Source of the DNA: Auanema rhodensis
Lineage: Eukaryota; Nematoda; Chromadorea; Rhabditida; Rhabditidae
Direction of reading: 5' to 3'
Assembly: GCA_964057225.1 (NCBI GenBank)
Contig: OZ059896.1
Span: 20,084,501 to 20,148,500, forward strand
Length of the DNA stretch: 64,000 bases
Positions 38,961-52,649 of this stretch are shown here, one piece after another (positions within the stretch are counted from its first letter, which is position 1; the number at the start of each line of letters is the position of its first letter). Position numbers and translations under genes: made by a program. The notes below the pieces were generated by a model. The model made no database searches. It was not told the DNA's origin and saw only the letters and a list, made by a program, of their open reading frames with translations.

Positions 38961-41900
38961 TTAAAAATCCGAATCGAATGCACTATACTACATTGAGAAA
39001 CGCTTGATACAAAAATTAGTTATGATCGTTTGAAAAATGATGCATTAGTGTATGTTGAGTTTCCATGTACACTCAACATTGCTTCCAAAAACATTTTGAC
39101 AAAAATTTTTTCGAAAAATTTCAAAATAATTTAGCAAAAAGTAGATGTTTTTAGATTCCTTTTTTCAAGGCAAAGACGATGGACAATGTTATTCAACGAA
39201 AAAATTATTCCTTCAGGGTGAAAATCGAGGATATAAGTGTGAACTTATATCAGTTGATATCTTGGTGCATTTTTAAGCTAGCGCAAATCTGATAACAGAG
39301 ATCGACGCAGCTTAAAAATCCGCATCGAATGCACTATACTACAATGAGAAACGCTTAATACAAAAATTAGTTATGATCGTTTGAAAAATGATGCATTAGT
39401 GTATGTTGAGTTTCCATGTACACTCAACATTGCTTCCAAAAACATTTTGACAAAAATTTTTTCGAAAAATTTCAAAATAATTTAGCAAAAAGTAGATGTT
39501 TTTAGATTCCAGTTTTCAAGGCAAAGACGATGGACAATGTTATTCAACGAAAAAATTAATTCTTCAGGGTGAAAATCGAGGATATATGTGTGAACTTATA
39601 TCAGTTGATATCTCGGTGCATTTTTAAGCTAGCGCAAATCTGATAACACAGATCGACGCAGCTTAAAAATCCGCATCGAATGCACTATACTACATTGAGA
39701 AACGCTTAATACAAAAATTAGTTATGATCGTTTGAAAAATGATGCATTAGTGTATGTTGAGTTTCCATGTACACTCAACATTGCTTCCAAAAACATTTTG
39801 ACAAAAATTTTTTCGAAAAATTTCAAAATAATTTAGCAAAAAGTAGATGTTTTTAGATTCCAGTTTTCAAGGCAAAGACGATGGACAATGTTATTCAACG
39901 AAAAAATTAATTCTTCAGGGTGAAAATCGAGGATATATGTGTGAACTTATATCAGTTGATATCTCGGTGCATTTTTAAGCTAGCGCAAATCTGATAACAC
40001 AGATCGACGCAGCTTAAAAATCCGCATCGAATGCACTATACTACATTGAGAAACGCTTAATACAAAAATTAGTTATGATCGTTTGAAAAATGATGCATTA
40101 GTGTATGTTGAGTTTCCATGTACACTCAACATTGCTTCCAAAAACATTTTGACAAAAATTTTTTCGAAAAATTTCAAAATAATTTAGCAAAAAGCAGATG
40201 TTTTTAGATTTCAGTTTTCAAGGCAAAGACGATGGACAATGTTATTCAACGAAAAAATTATTCCTTCAGGGTGAAAATCGAGGATATAAGTGGGAACTTA
40301 TATCAGTTGATATCTCGGTGCATTTTTAAGCTAGCGCAAATCTGATAACAGAGATCGACGCAGCTTAAAAATCCGCATCGAATGCACTATACTACATTGA
40401 GAAACGCTTAATACAAAAATTAGTTATGATCGTTTGAAAAATGATGCATTAGTGTATGTTGAGTTTCCATGTACACTCAACATTGCTTCCAAAAACATTT
40501 TGACAAAAATTTTTTCGAAAAATTTCAAAATAATTTAGCAAAAAGTAGATGTTTTTAGATTCCTTTATTCAAGGCAAAGACGATGGACAATGTTATTCAA
40601 CGAAAAAATTAATTCTTCAGGGTGAAAATCGAGGATATAAGTGTGAACTTATATCAGTTGATATCTCGGTGCATTTTTCAGCTAGCGCAAATCTGATAAC
40701 ACAGATCGACGCAGCTTAAAAATCCGCATCGAATGCACTATACTACATTGAGAAACGCTTGATACAAAAATTAGTTATGATCGTTTGAAAAATGATGCAT
40801 TAGTGTATGTTGAGTTTCCATGTACACTCAACATTGCTTCCAAAAACATTTTGACAAAAATTTTTTCGAAAAATTTCAAAATAATTTAGCAAAAAGTAGA
40901 TGTTTTTAGATTCCATTTTTCAAGGCAAAGACGATGGACAATGTTATTCAACGGAAAAATTATTTCTTCAGGGTGAAAATCGAGGATATAAGTGTGAACT
41001 TATATCAGTTGATATCTCGGTGCATTTTTAAGCTAGCGCAAATCTGATAACACAGATCGACGCAGCTTAAAAATGCGCATCGAATGCACTATACTACATT
41101 GAGAAACGCTTGATACAAAAATTAGTTATGATCGTTTGAAAAATGATGCATTAGTGTATGTTGAGTTTCCATGTACACTCAACATTGCTTCCAAAAACAT
41201 TTTGACAAAAATTTTTTCGAAAAATTTCAAAATAATTTAGCAAAAAGTAGATGTTTTTAGATTCCATTTTTCAAGGCAAAGACGATGGACAATGTTATTC
41301 AACGAAAAAATTAATTCTTCAGGGTGAAAATCGAGGATATAAGTGTGAACTTATATCAGTTGATATCTCGGTGCATTTTTAAGCTAGCGCAAATCTGATA
41401 ACACAGATCGACGCAGCTTAAAAATGCGCATCGAATGCACTATACTACATTGAGAAACGCTTGATACAAAAATTAGTTATGATCGTTTGAAAAATGATGC
41501 ATTAGTGTATGTTGAGTTTCCATGTACACTCAACATTGCTTCCAAAAACATTTTGACAAAAATTTTTTCGAAAAATTTCAAAATAATTTAGCAAAAAGTA
41601 GATGTTTTTAGATTCCATTTTTCAAGGCAAAGACGATGGACAATGTTATTCAACGAAAAAATTAATTCTTCAGGGTGAAAATCGAGGATATAAATGTGAA
41701 CTTATATCAGTTGATATCTCGGTGCATTTTTAAGCTAGCGCAAATCTGATAACACAGATCGACGCAGCTTAAAAATCCGCATCGAATGCACTATACTACA
41801 TTGAGAAACGCTTGATACAAAAATTAGTTATGATCGTTTGAAAAATGATGCATTAGTGTATGTTGAGTTTCCATGTACACTCAACATTGCTTCCAAAAAC

Positions 41901-44225
41901 ATTTTGACAAAAATTTTTTCGAAAAATTTCAAAATAATTTAGCAAAAAGTAGATGTTTTTAGATTTCATTTTTCAAGGCAAAGACGATGGACAATGTTAT
42001 TCAACGGAAAAATTATTTCTTCAGGGTGAAAATCGAGGATATAAGTGTGAACTTATATCAGTTGATATCTCGGTGCATTTTTAAGCTAGCGCAAATCTGA
42101 TAACACAGATCGACGCAGCTTAAAAATCCGCATCGAATGCACTAAACTACATTGAGAAACGCTTAATACAAAAATTAGTTATGATCGTTTGAAAAATGAT
42201 GCATTAGTGTATGTTGAGTTTCCATGTACACTCAACATTGCTTCCAAAAACATTTTGACAAAAATTTTTTCGAAAAATTTCAAAATAATTTAGCAAAAAG
42301 TAGTTGTTTTTAGATTCCATTTTTCAAGGCAAAGACGATGGACAGTGTTATTCAACGAAAAAATTAATTCTTCAGGGTGAAAATCGAGGATATAAGTGTG
42401 AACTTATATCAGTTGATATCTCGGTGCATTTTTAAGCTATCGCAAATCTGATAACACAGATCGACGCAGCTTAAAAATCCGCATCGAATGCACTATACTA
42501 CATTGAAAAACGCTTGATACAAAAATTAGTTATGATCGTTTGAAAAATGATGCATTAGTGTATGTTGAGTTTCCATGTACACTCAACATTGCTTCCAAAA
42601 ACATTTTGACAAAAATTTTTTCGAAAAATTTCAAAATAATTTAGCAAAAAGTAGATGTTTTTAGATTCCATTTTTCAAGGCAAAGACGATGGACAATGTT
42701 ATTCAACGAAAAAATTAATTCTTCAGGGTGAAAATCGAGGATATAAGTGTGAACTTATATCAGTTGATATCTCGGTGCATTTTTAAGCTAGCGCAAATCT
42801 GATAACACAGATCGACGCAGCTTAAAAATGCGCATCGAATGCACTATACTACATTGAGAAACGCTTGATACAAAAATTAGTTATGATCGTTTGAAAAATG
42901 ATGCATTAGTGTATGTTGAGTTTCCATGTACACTCAACATTGCTTCCAAAAACATTTTGACAAAAATTTTTTCGAAAAATTTCAAAATAATTTAGCAAAA
43001 AGTAGATGTTTTTAGATTCCATTTTTCAAGGCAAAGACGATGGACAATGTTATTCAACGAAAAAATTAATTCTTCAGGGTGAAAATCGAGGATATAAGTG
43101 TGAACTTATATCAGTTGATATCTCGGTGCATTTTTAAGCTAGCGCAAATCTGATACCACAGATCGACGCAGCTTAAAAATCCGCATCGAATGCACTATAC
43201 TACATTGAGAAACGCTTGATACAAAAATTAGTTATGATCGTTTGAAAAATGATGCATTAGTGTATGTTGAGTTTCCATGTACACTCAACATTGCTTCCAA
43301 AAACATTTTGACAAAAATTTTTTCGAAAAATTTCAAAATAATTTAGCAAAAAGTAGATGTTTTTAGATTCCATTTTTCAAGGCAAAGACGATGGACAATG
43401 TTATTCAACGAAAAAATTAATTCTTCAGGGTGAAAATCGAGGATATAAGTGTGAACTTATATCAGTTGATATCTCGGTGCATTTTTAAGCTAGCGCAAAT
43501 CTGATAACACAGATCGACGCAGCTTAAAAATGCGCATCGAATGCACTATACTACATTGAGAAACGCTTGATACAAAAATTAGTTATGATCGTTTGAAAAA
43601 TGATGCATTAGTGTATGTTGAGTTTCCATGTACACTCAACATTGCTTCCAAAAACATTTTGACAAAAATTTTTTCGAAAAATTTCAAAATAATTTAGCAA
43701 AAAGTAGATGTTTTTAGATTCCATTTTTCAAGGCAAAGACGATGGACAATGTTATTCAACGAAAAAATTAATTCTTCAGGGTGAAAATCGAGGATATAAG
43801 TGTGAACTTATATCAGTTGATATCTCGGTGCATTTTTAAGCTAGCGCAAATCTGATACCACAGATCGACGCAGCTTAAAAATCCGCATCGAATGCACTAT
43901 ACTACATTGAGAAACGCTTGATACAAAAATTAGTTATGATCGTTTGAAAAATGATGCATTAGTGTATGTTGAGTTTCCATGTACACTCAACATTGCTTCC
44001 AAAAACATTTTGACAAAAATTTTTTCGAAAAATTTCAAAATAATTTAGCAAAAAGTAGATGTTTTTAGATTTCATTTTTCAAGGCAAAGACGATGGACAA
44101 TGTTATTCAACGGAAAAATTATTTCTTCAGGGTGAAAATCGAGGATATAAGTGTGAACTTATATCAGTTGATATCTCGGTGCATTTTTAAGCTAGCGCAA
44201 ATCTGATAACACAGATCGACGCAGC

Positions 44226-44576
44226 TTAAAAATCCGCATCGAATGCACTAAACTACATTGAGAAACGCTTAATACAAAAATTAGTTATGATCGTTTGAAA
44301 AATGATGCATTAGTGTATGTTGAGTTTCCATGTACACTCAACATTGCTTCCAAAAACATTTTGACAAAAATTTTTTCGAAAAATTTCAAAATAATTTAGC
44401 AAAAAGTAGATGTTTTTAGATTTCATTTTTCAAGGCAAAGACGATGGACAATGTTATTCAACGGAAAAATTATTTCTTCAGGGTGAAAATCGAGGATATA
44501 AGTGTGAACTTATATCAGTTGATATCTCGGTGCATTTTTAAGCTAGCGCAAATCTGATAACACAGATCGACGCAGC
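44226..44576. repeat. Hybrid monomer 127
   Basis: The left part (A26, A46) matches copies 121 and 128. The right part (gatttcatt, caacggaaaaattatttc) matches copies 120 and 126. This is the junction expected from duplication of a single 351-bp unit, with the exchange point between positions 46 and 198. Confidence 0.65.
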
Positions 44577-45629
44577 TTAAAAATCCGCATCGAATGCACT
44601 AAACTACATTGAGAAACGCTTAATACAAAAATTAGTTATGATCGTTTGAAAAATGATGCATTAGTGTATGTTGAGTTTCCATGTACACTCAACATTGCTT
44701 CCAAAAACATTTTGACAAAAATTTTTTCGAAAAATTTCAAAATAATTTAGCAAAAAGTAGTTGTTTTTAGATTCCATTTTTCAAGGCAAAGACGATGGAC
44801 AGTGTTATTCAACGAAAAAATTAATTCTTCAGGGTGAAAATCGAGGATATAAGTGTGAACTTATATCAGTTGATATCTCGGTGCATTTTTAAGCTAGCGC
44901 AAATCTGATAACACAGATCGACGCAGCTTAAAAATGCGCATCGAATGCACTATACTACATTGAGAAACGCTTAATACAAAAATTAGTTATGATCGTTTGA
45001 AAAATGATGCATTAGTGTATGTTGAGTTTCCATGTACACTCAACATTGCTTCCAAAAACATTTTGACAAAAATTTTTTCGAAAAATTTCAAAATAATTTA
45101 GCAAAAAGTAGATGTTTTTAGATTCCTTTATTCAAGGCAAAGACGATGGACAATGTTATTCAACGAAAAAATTAATTCTTCAGGGTGAAAATCGAGGATA
45201 TAAGTGTGAACTTATATCAGTTGATATCTCGGTGCATTTTTAAGCTAGCGCAAATCTGATAACACAGATCGACGCAGCTTAAAAATCCGCATCGAATGCA
45301 CTATACTACATTGAGAAACGCTTGATACAAAAATTAGTTATGATCGTTTGAAAAATGATGCATTAGTGTATGTTGAGTTTCCATGTACACTCAACATTGC
45401 TTCCAAAAACATTTTGACAAAAATTTTTTCGAAAAATTTCAAGATAATTTAGCAAAAAGTAGATGTTTTTAGATTCCATTTTTCAAGGCAAAGACGATGG
45501 ACAATGTTATTCAACGAAAAAATTAATTCTTCAGGGTGAAAATCGAGGATATAAGTGTGAACTTATATCAGTTGATATCTCGGTGCATTTTTAAGCTAGC
45601 GCAAATCTGATAACACAGATCGACGCAGC

Positions 45630-47735
45630 TTAAAAATGCGCATCGAATGCACTATACTACATTGAGAAACGCTTGATACAAAAATTAGTTATGATCGTTT
45701 GAAAAATGATGCATTAGTGTATGTTGAGTTTCCATGTACACTCAACATTGCTTCCAAAAACATTTTGACAAAAATTTTTTCGAAAAATTTCAAAATAATT
45801 TAGCAAAAAGTAGATGTTTTTAGATTCCATTTTTCAAGGCAAAGACGATGGACAATGTTATTCAACGAAAAAATTAATTCTTCAGGGTGAAAATCGAGGA
45901 TATAAGTGTGAACTTATATCAGTTGATATCTCGGTGCATTTTTAAGCTAGCGCAAATCTGATACCACAGATCGACGCAGCTTAAAAATCCGCATCGAATG
46001 CACTATACTACATTGAGAAACGCTTGATACAAAAATTAGTTATGATCGTTTGAAAAATGATGCATTAGTGTATGTTGAGTTTCCATGTACACTCAACATT
46101 GCTTCCAAAAACATTTTGACAAAAATTTTTTCGAAAAATTTCAAAATAATTTAGCAAAAAGTAGATGTTTTTAGATTTCATTTTTCAAGGCAAAGACGAT
46201 GGACAATGTTATTCAACGGAAAAATTATTTCTTCAGGGTGAAAATCGAGGATATAAGTGTGAACTTATATCAGTTGATATCTCGGTGCATTTTTAAGCTA
46301 GCGCAAATCTGATAACACAGATCGACGCAGCTTAAAAATCCGCATCGAATGCACTAAACTACATTGAGAAACGCTTAATACAAAAATTAGTTATGATCGT
46401 TTGAAAAATGATGCATTAGTGTATGTTGAGTTTCCATGTACACTCAACATTGCTTCCAAGAACATTTTGACAAAAATTTTTTCGAAAAATTTCAAAATAA
46501 TTTAGCAAAAAGTAGATGTTTTTAGATACCTTTATTCAAGGCAAAGACGATGGACAATGTTATTCAACGAAAAAATTAATTCTTCAGGGTGAAAATCGAG
46601 GATATAAGTGTGAACTTATATCAGTTGATATCTCGGTGCATTTTTAAGCTAGCGCAAATCTGATAACACAGATCGACGCAGCTTAAAAATCCGCATCGAA
46701 TGCACTATACTACATTGAGAAACGCTTGATACAAAAATTAGTTATGATCGTTTGAAAAATGATGCATTAGTGTATGTTGAGTTTCCATGTACACTCAACA
46801 TTGCTTCCAAAAACATTTTGACAAAAATTTTTTCGAAAAATTTCAAAATAATTTAGCAAAAAGTAGATGTTTTTAGATTCCATTTTTCAAGGCAAAGACG
46901 ATGGACAATGTTATTCAACGAAAAAATTAATTCTTCAGGGTGAAAATCGAGGATATAAGTGTGAACTTATATCAGTTGATATCTCGGTGCATTTTTAAGC
47001 TAGCGCAAATCTGATACCACAGATCGACGCAGCTTAAAAATCCGCATCGAATGCACTATACTACATTGAGAAACGCTTGATACAAAAATTAGTTATGATC
47101 GTTTGAAAAATGATGCATTAGTGTATGTTGAGTTTCCATGTACACTCAACATTGCTTCCAAAAACATTTTGACAAAAATTTTTTCGAAAAATTTCAAAAT
47201 AATTTAGCAAAAAGTAGATGTTTTTAGATTTCATTTTTCAAGGCAAAGACGATGGACAATGTTATTCAACGGAAAAATTATTTCTTCAGGGTGAAAATCG
47301 AGGATATAAGTGTGAACTTATATCAGTTGATATCTCGGTGCATTTTTAAGCTAGCGCAAATCTGATAACACAGATCGACGCAGCTTAAAAATCCGCATCG
47401 AATGCACTAAACTACATTGAGAAACGCTTAATACAAAAATTAGTTATGATCGTTTGAAAAATGATGCATTAGTGTATGTTGAGTTTCCATGTACACTCAA
47501 CATTGCTTCCAAGAACATTTTGACAAAAATTTTTTCGAAAAATTTCAAATTAATTTAGCAAAAAGTAGATGTTTTTAGATACCTTTATTCAAGGCAAAGA
47601 CGATGGACAATGTTATTCAACGAAAAAATTAATTCTTCAGGGTGAAAATCGAGGATATAAGTGTGAACTTATATCAGTTGATATCTCGGTGCATTTTTAA
47701 GCTAGCGCAAATCTGATAACACAGATCGACGCAGC
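45630..47735. repeat. Trimer higher-order repeat, two copies
   Basis: Copies 131-133 and 134-136 repeat the order gataccac; gatttcatt with ggaaaaattatttc; A26 with ccaagaac and gatacctttatt. Copies 131 and 134 differ at position 9 (gc against cc), and copy 136 has a private caaattaat. Confidence 0.82.
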
Positions 47736-48086
47736 TTAAAAATCCGCATCGAATGCACTATACTACATTGAGAAACGCTTAATACAAAAATTAGTTATGA
47801 TCGTTTGAAAAATGATGCATTAGTGTATGTTGAGTTTCCATGTACACTCAACATTGCTTCCAAAAACATTTTGACAAAAATTTTTTCGAAAAATTTCAAA
47901 ATAATTTAGCAAAAAGTAGATGTTTTTAGATTCCATTTTTCAAGGCAAAGACGAAGGACAATGTTATTCAACGAAAAAATTAATTCTTCAGGGTGAAAAT
48001 CGAGGATATAAGTGTGAACTTATATCAGTTGATATCTCGGTGCATTTTTAAGCTAGCGCAAATCTGATAACACAGATCGACGCAGC

Positions 48087-51000
48087 TTAAAAATCCGCAT
48101 CGAATGCACTATACTACATTGAGAAACGCTTAATACAAAAATTAGTTATGATCGTTTGAAAAATGATGCATTAGTGTATGTTGAGTTTCCATGTACACTC
48201 AACATTGCTTCCAAAAACATTTTGACAAAAATTTTTTCGAAAAATTTCAAAATAATTTAGCAAAAAGTAGATGTTTTTAGATTCCATTTTTCAAGGCAAA
48301 GACGAAGGACAATGTTATTCAACGAAAAAATTAATTCTTCAGGGTGAAAATCGAGGATATAAGTGTGAACTCATATCAGTTGATATCTCGGTGCATTTTT
48401 AAGCTAGCGCAAATCTGATAACACAGATCGACGCAGCTTAAAAATCCGCATCGAATGCACTATACTACATTGAGAAACGCTTAATACAAAAATTAGTTAT
48501 GATCGTTTGAAAAATGATGCATTAGTGTATGTTGAGTTTCCATGTACACTCAACATTGCTTCCAAAAACATTTTGACAAAAATTTTTTCGGAAAATTTCA
48601 AAATAATTTAGCAAAAAGTAGATGTTTTTAGATTCCATTTTTCAAAGCAAAGACGATGGACAGTGTTATTCAACGAAAAAATTAATTCTTCAGGGTGAAA
48701 ATCGAGGATATAAGTGTGAACTTATATCAGTTGATATCTCGGTGCATTTTTAAGCTAGCGCAAATCTGATAACACAGATCGACGCAGCGTAAAAATCCGC
48801 ATCGAATGCACTATACTACATTGAGAAACGCTTAATACAAAAATTAGTTATGATCGTTTGAAAAATGATGCATTAGTGTATGTTGAGTTTCCATGTACAC
48901 TCAACATTGCTTCCAAAAACATTTTGACAAAAATTTTTTCGAAAAATTTCAAAATAATTTAGCAAAAAGTAGATGTTTTTAGATTCCATTTTTCAAGGCA
49001 AAGACGATGGACAATGTTATTCAACGGAAAAATTATTTCTTCAGGGTGAAAATCGAGGATATAAGTGTGAACTTATATCAGTTGATATCTCGGTGCATTT
49101 TTAAGCTAGCGCAAATCTGATAACACAGATCGACGCAGCTTAAAAATCCGCATCGAATGCACTATACTACATTGAAAAACGCTTGATACAAAAATTAGTT
49201 ATGATCGTTTGAAAAATGATGCATTAGTGTATGTTGAGTTTCCATGTACACTCAACATTGCTTCCAAAAACATTTTGACAAAAATTTTTTCGAAAAATTT
49301 CAAAATAATTTAGCAAAAAGTAGATGTTTTTAGATTCCATTTTTCAAGGCAAAGACGAAGGACAATGTTATTCAACGAAAAAATTAATTCTTCAGGGTGA
49401 AAATCGAGGATATAAGTGTGAACTTATATCAGTTGATATCTCGGTGCATTTTTAAGCTAGCGCAAATCTGATAACACAGATCGACGCAGCTTAAAAATCC
49501 GCATCGAATGCACTATACTACATTGAGAAACGCTTAATACAAAAATTAGTTATGATCGTTTGAAAAATGATGCATTAGTGTATGTTGAGTTTCCATGTAC
49601 ACTCAACATTGCTTCCAAAAACATTTTGACAAAAATTTTTTCGAAAAATTTCAAAATAATTTAGCAAAAAGTAGATGTTTTTAGATTCCATTTTTCAAGG
49701 CAAAGACGAAGGACAATGTTATTCAACGAAAAAATTAATTCTTCAGGGTGAAAATCGAGGATATAAGTGTGAACTTATATCAGTTGATATCTCGGTGCAT
49801 TTTTAAGCTAGCGCAAATCTGATAACACAGATCGACGCAGCTTAAAAATCCGCATCGAATGCACTATACTACATTGAGAAACGCTTAATACAAAAATTAG
49901 TTATGATCGTTTGAAAAATGATGCATTAGTGTATGTTGAGTTTCCATGTACACTCAACATTGCTTCCAAAAACATTTTGACAAAAATTTTTTCGGAAAAT
50001 TTCAAAATAATTTAGCAAAAAGTAGATGTTTTTAGATTCCATTTTTCAAAGCAAAGACGATGGACAGTGTTATTCAACGAAAAAATTAATTCTTCAGGGT
50101 GAAAATCGAGGATATAAGTGTGAACTTATATCAGTTGATATCTCGGTGCATTTTTAAGCTAGCGCAAATCTGATAACACAGATCGACGCAGCGTAAAAAT
50201 CCGCATCGAATGCACTATACTACATTGAGAAACGCTTAATACAAAAATTAGTTATGATCGTTTGAAAAATGATGCATTAGTGTATGTTGAGTTTCCATGT
50301 ACACTCAACATTGCTTCCAAAAACATTTTGACAAAAATTTTTTCGAAAAATTTCAAAATAATTTAGCAAAAAGTAGATGTTTTTAGATTCCATTTTTCAA
50401 GGCAAAGACGATGGACAATGTTATTCAACGGAAAAATTATTTCTTCAGGGTGAAAATCGAGGATATAAGTGTGAACTTATATCAGTTGATATCTCGGTGC
50501 ATTTTTAAGCTAGCGCAAATCTGATAACACAGATCGACGCAGCTTAAAAATCCGCATCGAATGCACTATACTACATTGAAAAACGCTTGATACAAAAATT
50601 AGTTATGATCGTTTGAAAAATGATGCATTAGTGTATGTTGAGTTTCCATGTACACTCAACATTGCTTCCAAAAACATTTTGACAAAAATTTTTTCGAAAA
50701 ATTTCAAAATAATTTAGCAAAAAGTAGATGTTTTTAGATTCCATTTTTCAAGGCAAAGACGAAGGACAATGTTATTCAACGAAAAAATTAATTCTTCAGG
50801 GTGAAAATCGAGGATATAAGTGTGAACTTATATCAGTTGATATCTCGGTGCATTTTTAAGCTAGCGCAAATCTGATAACACAGATCGACGCAGCTTAAAA
50901 ATCCGCATCGAATGCACTATACTACATTGAGAAACGCTTAATACAAAAATTAGTTATGATCGTTTGAAAAATGATGCATTAGTGTATGTTGAGTTTCCAT

Positions 51001-52298
51001 GTACACTCAACATTGCTTCCAAAAACATTTTGACAAAAATTTTTTCGAAAAATTTCAAAATAATTTAGCAAAAAGTAGATGTTTTTAGATTCCATTTTTC
51101 AAGGCAAAGACGAAGGACAATGTTATTCAACGAAAAAATTAATTCTTCAGGGTGAAAATCGAGGATATAAGTGTGAACTTATATCAGTTGATATCTCGGT
51201 GCATTTTTAAGCTAGCGCAAATCTGATAACACAGATCGACGCAGCTTAAAAATCCGCATCGAATGCACTATACTACATTGAGAAACGCTTAATACAAAAA
51301 TTAGTTATGATCGTTTGAAAAATGATGCATTAGTGTATGTTGAGTTTCCATGTACACTCAACATTGCTTCCAAAAACATTTTGACAAAAATTTTTTCGGA
51401 AAATTTCAAAATAATTTAGCAAAAAGTAGATGTTTTTAGATTCCATTTTTCAAAGCAAAGACGATGGACAGTGTTATTCAACGAAAAAATTAATTCTTCA
51501 GGGTGAAAATCGAGGATATAAGTGTGAACTTATATCAGTTGATATCTCGGTGCATTTTTAAGCTAGCGCAAATCTGATAACACAGATCGACGCAGCGTAA
51601 AAATCCGCATCGAATGCACTATACTACATTGAGAAACGCTTAATACAAAAATTAGTTATGATCGTTTGAAAAATGATGCATTAGTGTATGTTGAGTTTCC
51701 ATGTACACTCAACATTGCTTCCAAAAACATTTTGACAAAAATTTTTTCGAAAAATTTCAAAATAATTTAGCAAAAAGTAGATGTTTTTAGATTCCATTTT
51801 TCAAGGCAAAGACGATGGACAATGTTATTCAACGGAAAAATTATTTCTTCAGGGTGAAAATCGAGGATATAAGTGTGAACTTATATCAGTTGATATCTCG
51901 GTGCATTTTTAAGCTAGCGCAAATCTGATAACACAGATCGACGCAGCTTAAAAATCCGCATCGAATGCACTATACTACATTGAAAAACGCTTGATACAAA
52001 AATTAGTTATGATCGTTTGAAAAATGATGCATTAGTGTATGTTGAGTTTCCATGTACACTCAACATTGCTTCCAAAAACATTTTGACAAAAATTTTTTCG
52101 AAAAATTTCAAAATAATTTAGCAAAAAGTAGATGTTTTTAGATTCCATTTTTCAAGGCAAAGACGATGGACAATGTTATTCAACGAAAAAATTAATTCTT
52201 CAGGGTGAAAATCGAGGATATAAGTGTGAACTTATATCAGTTGATATCTCGGTGCATTTTTAAGCTAGCGCAAATCTGATAACACAGATCGACGCAGC
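48087..52298. repeat. Tetramer higher-order repeat, three tandem copies of 1404 bp
   Basis: Copies 138-141, 142-145 and 146-149 follow one order: gaagga/A46; ttcggaaaatttc with caaagcaaag and cagtg; cagcgta junction with ggaaaaattatttc; gaaaaacg/G46. The ttcgga mark recurs at 48590, 49994 and 51398, exactly 1404 bp apart. Differences seen are actcatatc in copy 138 and gatgga instead of gaagga in copy 149. Confidence 0.9.
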
Positions 52299-52649
52299 TT
52301 AAAAATCCGCATCGAATGCACTAAACTACATTGAGAAACGCTTTATACAAAAATTAGTTATGATCGTTTGAAAAATGATGCATTAGTGTATGTTGAGTTT
52401 CCATGTACACTCAACATTGCTTCCAAAAACATTTTGACAAAAATTTTTTCGAAAAATTTCAAAATAATTTAGCAAAAAGTAGATGTTTTTAGATTCCATT
52501 TTTCAAGGCAAAGACGATGGACAGTGTTATTCAACGAAAAAATTAATTCTTCAGGGTGAAAATCGAGGATATAAGTGTGAACTTATATCAGTTGATATCT
52601 CGGTGCATTTTTAAGCTAGCGCAAATCTGATAACACAGATCGACGCAGC

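Larger units (their letters stand above)
28782..40715. repeat. Domain E: copies 83-116, cctttatt and ccgaatcg subfamilies
   Basis: Most copies read cctttattc, and many read ccgaatcg (position 12 A), a variant that outside this domain I found only in copy 157. The left half contains a large duplication with a 3510-bp offset. The middle (copies 106-111) is a nearly uniform run. The right end (113-115) introduces ccagttttc (201 G) with atatgtg in two of three copies, a combination that reappears in domain H. Copy 115 has private aagcagatg and gtgggaact. Confidence 0.82.
40716..47735. repeat. Domain F: copies 117-136, ggaaaaattatttc and gataccac subfamilies
   Basis: Two local markers dominate. 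One is gatttcatt (198 T) with caacggaaaaattatttc (239 G, 248 T), in copies 120, 126, 127, 132 and 135. The other is gataccac (335 C), in copies 123, 125, 131 and 134. Copies 121 and 128 share tagttgttt (185 T). Copies 117-118 match copies 68-69 of domain D at the sites I typed. Copies 131-133 and 134-136 are a tandem trimer pair. Confidence 0.8.
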
